Positions 23,001 through 33,800 of a DNA stretch of 64,000 bases are shown here, piece after piece. Source of the DNA: Litoditis marina (Eukaryota; Nematoda; Chromadorea; Rhabditida; Rhabditidae); contig OZ038436.1 in the NCBI GenBank assembly GCA_964036275.1, positions 10,877,904-10,941,903 of the forward strand. The letters are read 5' to 3'. Every line of letters begins with the position of its first letter. The first letter of the stretch is position 1. The notes under the pieces are model-generated. The model saw nothing but the letters and a program-made list of their open reading frames with translations, was not told where the DNA came from and searched no databases. The position numbers and the translations under genes were made by a program.

Positions 23001-26000
23001 GAAATTTAACATGGAAGAAGGATTGTAGAATTGTAGTGTATTCTAAACTTTAACACATGTTCACAAACTACAATTTGTGAACATAAAACACCAACAATCA
23101 ATAAACCACCAGAATGACCGAACAAGGTAAGGGAAAAAGATATTGACCAAGTAAACTGACTTTCGGTGCTGCCGATTCCAGTTGTGCATCTGCGGGTGTG
23201 AAATGGTCCAGCTCCACTCGATACGGATGCCCCTCCACGGACTCCTCACTGACCCAACGACTTCTGAAGAATAGTATAATAACATATACCGGTAAGGTCT
23301 GACTATTCGACCAAAAGAAGGCTGTTTTTAGGTTCAAACACGCGAAACATAACGATGTTGTATCAAACACAATTTTAACGTTTTCGGCGGAAAGGTAGTT
23401 CGTTTCTCCATTTTTGTCACTACTCGGACAACTTTACCGGGGTATGTCTAATAACCACGGATGTATGGTAGATAGTCTTTCAAACATTTGAACATGATGA
23501 AAACATTATAATAAGAGTGATGACTGGTGAAATACAACTAGCAGGTAAAGAAATACCGCCCTAACCCAGCTCTCCCCTAAACAAAGTAACAAACAGCTGA
23601 AATAGTTGCCGTAAAACATTATTATTATTATTATTGCTATAATAACCCACCTCTCCCCATCGGTATCCGTAACAGTGAGCCCCGTCTTTCTACTCTCCCT
23701 CGAATTGTGTTTCACCAACAGTTTCGGCTTGAACGCATCTCGAGAATTATCGATTTCCTCATCCAATCCCCACTTTTTCTGCGGTTTCGGACCGGTGAAC
23801 TGGAACGGATTGAAATAGAACACGATCGCACACCAGTACGGGTAACTTTCAACAAAAAGTAACACATGTTATGTTCCGGGATATGGCACGATCTTGCTTC
23901 ACAAATTTGCCAATTTCTTCGATATAAACAGAAAAAGTTCTTTTTTTTTCAGATTTTTTAGACAAACATACTGGGGTATGAAAACGGGATGCAAGAAGCC
24001 CGCATTTTCTGCAAACACGTTAAGAAAGATTGTTTCTGCTTCAAAATAGAATTTAATCGAAATTAATGAACGAAGAAATCTATTTCGTGAGTTCTCTATA
24101 GGTGTAGTTTGTAGCCATAACCTGCATAACCTCAAAAACCCCCGAAATGATATAACTCCAGAAACATCCCACTCCAAATCTACCCACCGGATTTCTGCTA
24201 GCCATCTGTTCCTCATGAGCTGCCTTCAGCCTTGCAGCCAGACAGGTTCCCACGTTCGATGAGAACGTTCCCACGGTGCCCGGACCGGCTGAAAGGAGAC
24301 GGATTACTGTATGAGTAACATGCTTACATGAAATACCCCTGTTTTTATATAGACTTGTGCCCGCTTTTGCCACATTTTAATCGACGCACAGTATTGTTGG
24401 AGTTATGAATTTACTTTCGAAAGCCCCTAACTCGTGACTGTTCTCAATGTGGCTGAAATAGGTTGAGATGACCGCATAAAATCATATCTAGACCTCAAAC
24501 TATCTAAAGGCATGTTTTCGATCCATTGTCTTTGTCTAAAAACAGAATGGTTCTGCTTAGAGAGACTCAACACTAAAAGAAGATCATACACAACCAAATA
24601 CACTCCAAAAGAGCGCCCTCTTTCCTTCAAATTAAATTTTTTAAACCTAAATTTTCATGCGAAAACATTTTCGAGGTAGCACACACTCGTACGAATCCAA
24701 TAGCCATTTATGTTCCACCTAATTAGGTCCCACTATTTGACAGAAAGGAGTCCGTTTTAGATATAAACCCCTAAAAATCGATGATTTTCGCAGAAATGGA
24801 CAAAATTTGTCGTTTTCGGCGAAAAATAGCCCGTTTAAAATTTCCTCTGGCTATTTGGACAAGTTTACTGGGGGTATGGACCAACCATTTTTCTTGGTCG
24901 ACTCGGCCCCCACAATGACCTTTGGCACCTGGACCTCTTCGTCTCGACCAGCCTTTTCCAGTTCATCCATCAGGACACCCTGTAATAATGGTCAAAACTG
25001 ATCAGAATCCGACTGTTGCTTTGTAAATCAAAGTTTTGAGTTTTTGAACCATAAATAAATGACGACCCAAGACCCACCGATCTCTCCGCCAACCCGTCAT
25101 TAGCCCTGATGATCTTGTCCATATAGGCGTCCGTGTCACTGGGGGTTTTCGGGGGTCGCACCGGACAGCCGGCTACTGTCATCGCACGCGTCAGCCTGCA
25201 ACAAATAAGCTCTAATTCCAAACAATCCATTTCGTTTATATTCAATTTAAGTTAATTCTGTTGTATACAGCTCAATCGCAAGCCTCAGTATGCAAACACA
25301 AGAGGAATGAATCATTTCACGTGTCTCTCCACTTTTGATTATTTCGCCTTCACTAGTTTTCATGGTTTCAATTTTTGTTTACTTCCGACTGGTGGCTAGA
25401 TGCAGTTCCTATAATTTGAATTACAGCTCAAAATTGAATGGAAAATAGTTATCACGCAAAAAAAAAAACACTGTATCATGGCTGCCTTCAGGGGCGGGTA
25501 TAACAAATGGGCGTGCGACATTTCAGCGAGCTTGGGATCATTACTCTTAGGCTCGCGTCATACTTTCAACGCGTGGCTTCGTTCAATCGTGCTTCAAATT
25601 ACTTCGCAAAAAAATGGGTTAGATTAGATTACAGAAACGATTCGAAAGTTCATTTTTAGTACTCAATAAAACACGTGCATCGATTTACGTGCCGAAACAC
25701 ATCAACTATTTCGGATACGCAAAACATCAACCGTACGTTTTACCTAACAAACTTTGTAAATCTACTTCTACATCTAAATGTTTCAACTTCGACTCACAAA
25801 CTGCCGATTCTGTTCTCCTGTTGTCTCATAAACTGGTTGAATGTGGAGAACGAGTTGCACAGCTCAAAATCGTCGCCACTCCTTGGAAGGGCATTCGAGG
25901 CACGGACCAGGGCCGAGGCACGCAGCATCACCTCCTACAATCACATATGTTGGTGGATAGTATATACTGATCTTACTTCATCTATATAACTTCATCTAAA

Positions 26001-26585
26001 ATCAATATATTTCTGTATATACGGAACATACTAACACTCAGCCAAGCGGCGGTTATAACTAATGAGCGTGCGACATTTCAACGAGCTTGGGACAATTACT
26101 ATCAGACCCGCGTCACACTTTTTACGCAGGCGTTTTAAATCCGCGTAAAACAGCATATGTGCGCACAGCGACAGTACGACATCGCCGTCGCTACTCCTTT
26201 TTGTCTAGCGATCGCCTAAAATCGTTTTCCGCTCATTTTCGATAAACTAGCGACTAATTTGAATGAAAGTAAGGCAAGGGCTTGCGAGCCCTCATTTTTT
26301 ACAATTGTCGTTTGCACCAATTTTCAAAGGCGAGGGGCGAATTCAAAGGAGGTCACGTGATCCCATAAAACCATAGCAACATCAGTTATGGAAGAAAACT
26401 TCTCAGTGAACCCCGTTTTCTTTGAAACATTCATTCGAAATTCCTTGCAACTAATTCGAAACCTAATTATTAACCTTGGCGATCTTCTTGTCCCGCTCGT
26501 CCTTCTCCTGTTGCACTTGTTGAGCATCTACCACCTGCACCTCCGCAGTCGAGCTGCTAGTCTCACTTCCCGGATTGTCACCCAT
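14006..26585 (-). CDS. crn-3: Exosome-associated 3'-5' exoribonuclease RRP6/EXOSC10 (DEDDy nuclease with HRDC domain)
   Basis: Twenty-one exons: 26585-26475, 25934-25834, 25195-25078, 24979-24886, 24288-24188, 23799-23651, 23263-23161, 22843-22733, 22352-22209, 21736-21546, 20770-20614, 20279-20202, 19873-19766, 19500-19415, 18905-18771, 17042-16862, 16382-16278, 15768-15652, 15032-14928, 14565-14391, 14169-14006. They total 2634 nt (877 residues), the usual length. N-terminal residues about 38-130 match the PMC2NT region that binds the C1D/RRP47 partner. The exonuclease has all DEDDy residues: FAVDLE (D294, E296), [10 protein letters not shown] (D352) and YARCD (Y417, D421). The HRDC domain is about 480-560 ([18 protein letters not shown]). 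The tail is lysine/arginine-rich, as in nuclear RRP6. It trims and degrades nuclear RNA with the exosome. The ATG sits directly at a TATAG acceptor. The largest intron (17043-18770) is filled with a GAATTG repeat and a MITE. Confidence 0.96.
17585..18125. repeat. GAATTG-rich interspersed repeat cluster in a crn-3 intron
   Basis: About 540 bp made largely of GGAATTGAATTGAATTGGTTTT variants, separated by short A-rich spacers. It carries no splice-site pair and would disrupt any coding frame; open frames across it are low-complexity (Q/F/N/S repeats). Confidence 0.85.
18203..18415. mobile_element. Palindromic MITE, family 1 (divergent copy)
   Basis: It ends GATATAGAATTTACC and begins GGCCAATTAATTAGCTAACC; the rest is strings of GGTTAC/GTAACC and AACCGGTT. 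Same layout as the better copies at 21241, 27161, 31001 and 54356. Confidence 0.7.
18933..19095. mobile_element. Short MITE, family 2 (ends CATACACCAGTA)
   Basis: Starts CATACACCAGTATGGTCCGA, contains AAAGTGATCCGGTTTCAG and ends ACAACCTTGCTGGTGTAT. The ends are inverted repeats. Confidence 0.75.
20790..21115. repeat. Degenerate tandem repeat in a crn-3 intron
   Basis: CCAATGTTTCACAGCCATTA followed by TATAAG recurs about six times in 325 bp with spacer changes. No coding frame is kept. Confidence 0.7.
21241..21508. mobile_element. Palindromic MITE, family 1
   Basis: Begins GAATTCTATATTTAACCGGG and ends CCCGGTTACATACAGAATTG. The two ends are inverted repeats. The inside is built from GGTAACC/GGTTACC units with a central TTTTTACCGTTAGTTTG. 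It lies in a crn-3 intron. Confidence 0.88.
22002..22171. mobile_element. Short MITE, family 2
   Basis: CATACACCAGTAAGGTCCGA at one end, GACAACCTTGCTGGTGTATG at the other, with two AAAAAGTARTCCGTTTTC blocks inside. Confidence 0.8.
23283..23446. mobile_element. Short MITE, family 2 (divergent)
   Basis: CATATACCGGTAAGGTCTGA at the start and ACAACTTTACCGGGGTATG at the end. Confidence 0.7.
24711..24878. mobile_element. Short MITE, family 2 (divergent)
   Basis: Internal GAAAGGAGTCCGTTTTAG and end GGACAAGTTTACTGGGGGTA match the family; the left end is poorly kept. It ends only a few bases from a crn-3 donor site (exon 24886-24979). Confidence 0.55.
25483..26130. repeat. Direct repeat pair flanking crn-3 exon 2
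   Basis: GCGTGCGACATTTCAGCGAGCTTGG (first copy about 25512) recurs at about 26063 with one change. The copies extend about 95 bp, including GGCGGGTATAACAAATG against GGCGGTTATAACTAATG and the CGCGTCA block. Exon 25834-25934 lies between them. Confidence 0.75.
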
Positions 26586-26592
26586 CTATAAA
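26586..26592 (-). promoter_or_regulatory. Trans-splice acceptor of crn-3
   Basis: On the minus strand TTTATAG is followed immediately by the ATG of crn-3, leaving no 5' UTR for the genomic exon. Confidence 0.6.
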
Positions 26593-27160
26593 TATAATAT
26601 TCTAATATATAAAAATGAATAGTCGATTCTATAAACACAAATAGAAAGAATGATCAATCAATGGTGGCACAAATCAAAAAAGACTACCAAAAAACCCAGG
26701 GTTCAAGCTACAATTGCACATGAAACAAACATTTCGTTTTCCGAGCGATACCAAACCAAGTTCTCTATGACTCTATAAAAAAGAGAATAACTTTGTAAAA
26801 GTTATAGGTGAACGATCCAATTTCTTGGTTCTATATCCCCGAAAAATCTGCGAAAAAAATAATAAAAAATTAATAGAAAGTATGTTGTGTGACGAAGGAA
26901 CACTAGTTCAACAGGTATAAAGTGGAGTCAAAATAGAAATTTACCCGGAAAATATAACAAAAGTACATCTACGATATTGCAGCTGCACTCAATATAGGCC
27001 ACATTTCAAAGTGAATACTCCTAACGAGATAGAAAAAAACATTACAAACTGATGAAAATTCAAAACAACAAACTAAAATGACATGGATATCTCGAACAAC
27101 ACAAACAATGAATGCTCGTTAACAGCGGACATTCACATGAAACGTGAATGAAAAACTGGC

Positions 27161-27410
27161 CAATTCTATATGTAACCGGGTTTTTAGGTAACCCTTTTTT
27201 CAGGTTACCTCACAGGTAACCGGTAGGTAACCTAAAACTTAAATCCGGTTACCAAACAAACTAACGGTAAAAACCACATTTTACGTTAGAAAAACAGGTA
27301 ATTGGATTTTAACTTTCGGTTACCCACCGGTTACCTACTGAGGTAACCCGAAAAATAGGTTACCAAAAACCGGTTAGGTTACCAAAAAATCCGGTTACAT
27401 ATAGAATTCA
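27161..27410. mobile_element. Palindromic MITE, family 1 (inverted relative to other copies)
   Basis: Begins CAATTCTATATGTAACCGGG and ends CGGTTACATATAGAATTCAC. Its flanks (GGCC on the left, CACC on the right) are the mirror of the other copies, so it inserted in the opposite direction. It lies between algn-9 and crn-3. Confidence 0.88.
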
Positions 27411-27899
27411 CCTGAAAAACTATAATGCATTTTCACTTTGATTTAACATTATTCACGTTTCACGTCACGTGCAAGTGATGACCAAGAAAGACTCAATTTC
27501 AATTGTACGAACCTAATTTACCTAATTACACAGAAAAACATTTGATCTCATCTCATTCCGAATACTGTCTCTTTCAAACCACAAATTAACAAACGGAAAA
27601 GAGGATTGTACTAAACTACACAATACAAAGCTCGCGGGCGGAAGGACTAGACATAGATATAAGAAGAATTAATGAAGTCGATCGAACCATTATTATTAAT
27701 AAGTAATAACCAACACTTTCACGTGAAGATAACGTAACCTACACATTAAATAATTCTATCTAGATAAAAATCATAAAAATGCACGAAGAAAATGAAAACT
27801 GGAACATCCAATAACCTAACTTAGTAGTAGTTACAAGGGGATAACTCAGTTCAAAACTTAAATTGATCGAGTGAAACATTCAACCTACTTTGAAAAAAC

Positions 27900-30800
27900 C
27901 TAATCCCGTACAGTTGGCACTATCCTCTGATAGAGACTATACGTGGTGAACGTAGTGTATTTTGGCGACAGAAGAGGAATGTAGAATGCGCGGAACAACC
28001 AATGAGATTGCGAGGCAACCAGGAACGGATGTGAATACAGACGACGCAGCTGGTCTGACTGAAACAAAAGAAGAGTATTTATAGGGATCGTGAAACATGT
28101 GGGTGAGACGTGGCTTAGAGGCATAGCTAACATGTTCACAAGGTATTTCTAGTCAGCATTAAAGGAGACCTGAGAGCAACATGGTTTCTCGTAAAGCTGC
28201 TGTAAGCTACTTTTGATTGGACGCGTTGCATGTCGCGCGGCATTGTCATGTGAATGTCACGTGGACTGATCAAACTAGTATACGAGTTTTTTTGTGCTCT
28301 CCGGTCTCAATACAGTTAAACGCAGCCCGAAACAAAACCTCTGCTCAAGTTGTGTTCCGGGCTCTTTTAAACACTGCTACACTGAGATGAATCATAGCCA
28401 CAGTACTTGTAGGGAAAGTGAAACATTTCAGTGAAACAACACTAAACTTATAGGAACCGTGAAACATCGGGGTGTTGAAGGATTTTCCAAATTTTTTCGG
28501 GTTATGTATGTTCGAGCTTGCTTTTAGGCTTAAAAGCAAGCTCGAACATACATTTAATGTTTACACCCACTTGCTTACTTTGAATACCACAGGGATAAAC
28601 GACAAATACAGTTTTTTTTTCACCTATAAAACCACAAGAAAAAGAGGGAAAAACGAACCCTCAGGCTGAAATCCGGTTCCAATGGAGTCGTGAACTCAGC
28701 TGGCGCATCCACATCTATCACGTAATCACACGAGTCGAAGAGCACGTATCTGACAAATGACTTACATTAAAAACAGTACAAAAACCAGATGAAAGATTGT
28801 ACTTTCACAAGAATCTTGTTTTTTTGTTGATAAGCCGGACATGACAAAAACACCTAAATTACTCGAGATTAAAAGGTTCACTCCACAGCTCAAATGTGTA
28901 CCATTGTAACGCCAAAAGGTTGATTCTAGTTTCAATGAAAGGATAGGAAGCAAATTGCAGTATTCAGCCACCAACCTAAGTCATAAACTTCAAAAGACAC
29001 ACACAGAAGAACATAAGTATACCGTATCGCTGCATGTGAGGATTGAGAACAAGTTATATATTATTCAAAAAAGTGATGGGAGTCTCCCACAACCCATTGA
29101 ACTACTCTTTCCTTCCAATTACATTCAAAAAAAAACACACAGCAAAACATTAGTATACCGTACCTCTGCATTTCCTCCTTATTCAAGTCGTTCATATGCG
29201 TGGGAATCAGTCGGGTGATATCTGGTATCGGTCCCTTTTCATAGTATTTCGGCAGAAGACCCGAGAACTCGCTCTTCAGGAAATGCAATTGGACACCTAG
29301 ATGGAAACTATTATACTGTTCGTGAAACACTTCAATGCGGTATTCACGTGAACACAAATTATACAAAAAAAAACAGAAGAATAATTATTGGCGCTAGCTG
29401 ATGTATTCTTACACAAATTTCCCACCACATCCGTGAGAACAATCAGTAACATGGAAAACGGAAAGAGAAATTGAATATTCGCGTTTAGTTTCTGGAAAGA
29501 AAACAAAAAGCGAAATCATTCGAAGAGTTCAATTGGGAACAATTTTGCGACATTTCTTCAAGGAAAGATATCAAAAACACGCACCACTAAAGTTGGACTG
29601 TTGAAATTATTTTGCATCGAAATCATAGGTAAAATACCCCGTCAGAATGGCGCAGACTCATGCTCATTTTTGGTCACTTTCTGGAACCTACGCTCATTTT
29701 TAGATACGAAAACGGTTGGAAAGGCGAAAAACTAGATAAATAGATAGTTTTGCTGGGATATCATGCCCGTTTTTTGGGTAACATACGATTGGGTGGCATT
29801 GAACTAGTTTACCTATGATCGAAATTAGACCAATTTTCTTGTTTTTGGCAAAAAAGTAGGTCGTTTTTCGCTTTTTTTTGCTGGTTATTTGGACAACTAG
29901 GGACAACTAGGCTATGAATAATACGTTACGTACCTCTCGTTCTATTCTTCTTATCCGTGACAGTCTTTGGGAGGAAGAATGAGGATGGGAATCGATACCA
30001 TTCCTTACCAACACAAACTCTCAACGGGTCCTGAAAGAAGTGATCTTCTCTAACTTCCTTATTTCCTAGCAATAAGCGCAAAGAATGTGAAAAAATCAAA
30101 TCAAAGCTCAGTTTTTGGTCTTTTTCGTTCTGACCTAACACACAAATTCCTTCCAAAAGTATAGTGTTGCAACCATGCAATATACTGGAGTGTAGTTCAG
30201 GTTCTTGTTCATAAAAGAGAACGAACAAATTAATAAAAAATTTCCGCCTATTGAAACTAAATAAATCCCGTAAACTCACTCCTCGCTCGGCGAAATCCAT
30301 CTTGTGATCCACATCGACAAAGTGCTCGTTCAGACTCTTGTACACCTGAAAACACACATCCAGTAAGGTCCGACTGAGCGACAAAAAGTAGTCCGTTTTC
30401 AGAAGTGAACACAGGAAAATTTAGGATTTTCGATGAAAAGTACACCGATTTTATTCGTTCCGGCTAAAAAGTAGTCCGTTTTTCGAGTTTTCTGACTATT
30501 CGGACAACTTTAGTGGTGTTTGTACGTAGGTTGATGACAAAAGTAAGGTTTTCTAAATTGCTAGTAAAATCCAAGTAACGGGCTCCCACTTCGCCAATAT
30601 CGGGAAAAATGCCCATTTTTGATGTGAACACATACAGTTTCAGGTTTTTAACTAAGAAAACAGCCCCGTTCTGAAAAATAGAAGCACCTAACTAGTATCA
30701 GAAATGAGGCTTATGGCATATTTATGTAGGCGAGAAAAGTTGTATTTTGGAATTAATTCGTGGATTTGAAAATGTGTGATTCGCGAAAGGACCATATTTA

Positions 30801-33800
30801 TGTCTTACCTCGATGTGGGCTCCAAAGTTCTTGTGAAGGGCAAATGTTCGAGACAGCGAAACACACACGAAAGCCACGACAACCAGCCACACGAACTTCG
30901 AGGTCGAGTACGAGAACCGGGCCACCAACCTACAGAATACAAGCTCAGCCTAGCATGCTTTTTTCTTAGAACACCTCACTTGCTGATTGAAAAAAATAGG
31001 TAAATTCTATATGTAACCGGGTTTTTTGGTAACCTATTTTCGGGTTACCTCAGTAGGTAACCGGTCGGTAACCGAAAATGAAAACCGGTTACCTGTTTTT
31101 CTAACGTAAAATGTGGTTTTTACCGTTAGTTTGTTTGGTGACCGGATTCAAGTTTTAGGTTACCTACCGGTTAGCTGTGAGGTAACCTGAAACAAAGGGT
31201 TACCAAAAACCGGTTAGGTTACCAAAAAACCCGGTTACATATAGAACTGGCCAAAAAAGCTGTGACGGCCATCATAAGATACACAATATAGTCACCTCTC
31301 CTAGTGTGTGAAGGTCATGTTATTCAATCTCGACTTTACATCAAAACTATCCGAATTTCTCCGGTTTTCATCACTTTTTTGACCGATTGGACAACTTCAC
31401 TGAAGTATAAAACCAACCGCTGCACCGCATCCAGTGCAACCGCCGCGAATATGGCCAGGAGGGGGTAGACGGGGAAAAGGAACCGCTCCTCCTTGTGCGG
31501 TTGGGTGAAGAACACCAGACACCAGGCGAATAGGGACAGAGAGAGCAGCAGGATGGGCGCGAAACGACGCCAGTACACGGGCGAGATGGCTGCAAGGATA
31601 GAACATTGAATGAAGGATAAACTCACTTCTCACTATGAAAACACATCAAATAAAACAAAACAATGAATTGGAACCTGCAAGACTGGGAAAGTAGGACAAG
31701 TTTTGATGCCGAATAGCCGAATTGAGTAATTCCGTGAAGTTTCGTGGTTTTATTTCCATTAAAGCTTAGAGGAGGTACATAATGGATGATTACAGATGAT
31801 TTAATGAAATAAAGTCCCAGTATGAACTCAGTTGATTCCACCAAAACTTCCTAAAACCTATACAGAACAAAGAAACCCACTCATTCCACACATCGTCTTA
31901 TCCGTAGCAGCGGGTGCAAATGTTTTTCTATAGACAATTGCACTGAGGGGGAGTCCCAATGGGGCTAAAATCGCAACTACATTCCAATTGAGAATGAGAT
32001 TCTTCAAATAGAAAGAAATCGGCTCCACTCCATATAGATCGGGACCGTGGCCCGAAAACACATTGTACAGCACAATGTTCAGCGGCGCCTGGAAGAGAGC
32101 GCATTTGACTACAAACTACATTCCAATGACCAAGAAAAAACCGGAGCCTGTTTGCCACTTCTGGCATTTGGCCCCTTTTGATTCAGACATGATATTTCGT
32201 TGTACCCAATGCATACAACAGTAATCCATCATTTGAATGCGATACGTGAGCAAGATGTATCACACAGCTTCTCAAATCTTATCTAAATTTTGAGCGAAAA
32301 AAATGCTCGAGGTGCAACCGAAATCACATTCCACCAAATGTTTCACTCAATCTATTAATACTATTCAATTAAACTAACCAGAACCCGCTTGCCGTAGTAA
32401 TAAGTGTCAACTATAACGAGAGATCCGCCAATCACAACACCGGACAACACAGAAAAATAGGCGAACTGCGACGCGAGTTGCCTGAAAATCAGAGACCAGT
32501 AAGAGGTCTGACAAGGCGAAAAAAAGTAGTCCGTTTTCAGATGCGAACAAGTGAAAATTTAGGATTTTTCCATCAAAAGTGGACCGATTTTCTTTTATTT
32601 TCGGCAAAAAAGTAGTCGGTTTCCCAAATTTTTCTGACTATTCGGACAACTTTACTGGTGCATGCTGAAAACGTAGCGAATTACGAACACCCTTGTCCCT
32701 TGTGGAGAGTATGGTTGGTTCATGAGGCAAAAAAACAACCAATTTCGAACTGAATTGGCAGTAAACTTACGGAAACTCGGAAACTAGGTAAAAATCGCAA
32801 CTTTGAAGAGGTCGGAAGAATTTAAAGCTTACAGGTAAGCCTTGGCAATTCATGAGTAGAATAAGTAGAGAAACTCTGTGAGAAATACAGAAACGTGGTG
32901 AAAAAATATTATTACTAACCTCGGTCTAATCAATAGCATATCCACAGCAATTGGAATTCCCAGCAGAGCCGCGAAAGGCCAGCCAACCAGTGCCGACGCG
33001 GCTGTACAGAATATGGCACCGAACCTGGAATGCAAACAAAACACTAAATTAGTTAGTCAATTTATGCATTATTATTATTACATATTACATCATATTATTA
33101 TCATCACACAATTACACCGAGCGGCACTGATAAACACCAAACCTTAAACAAGAACTATATTCATACACCAGAAAGTTGTGATTGGAGCCCGTTTTTCCAT
33201 TTGAGTACGCATAATTTTTCATCGAAGATAAAAAAAATCTTTCAGCTACCCCGATGACAATTTTAACAACTAGAGAAAAACCCCAGAGGAGCATTTGTTT
33301 ACATATCAATCCCACGGTGCGACTGATCCTAGTATAACGTCCCCTCGAAACATTGAAACGTTCTTAATTCTCTGACTCACCATTGTTCATTGAGAAAAGC
33401 GGCCATCGCAAACATGTTCACAACCATTGCGAAAGTAGAAGGAAGGAAAGCGGTGCTGGAATATCGAATTAAGTTGTAAATTGTACTACAGTTTAAAGAA
33501 CCGAAGCGATGGAATTGGTCCACACCAAACTTATGATACACTCAGGTGAAATATAGCACTCAATGTAATATGGAAATAAAATGGGCCATAACAGGTAATT
33601 GGAAGTTGGATACCATTACGAATGACAAACGAAGGGCCACTTTGTTTGTTGCTCCATTGAACCACCCGTTCTTCATTTAGATCGGGATTTCCAACTACCC
33701 TTGTTTTAACAATAGTCGCAGTTACTGGTAATAAACTCACTACCATCCAGTTTCAAAGTGTGGTTACCTTACCCAAAGAAAACACTGGTTCTCAATAAAG

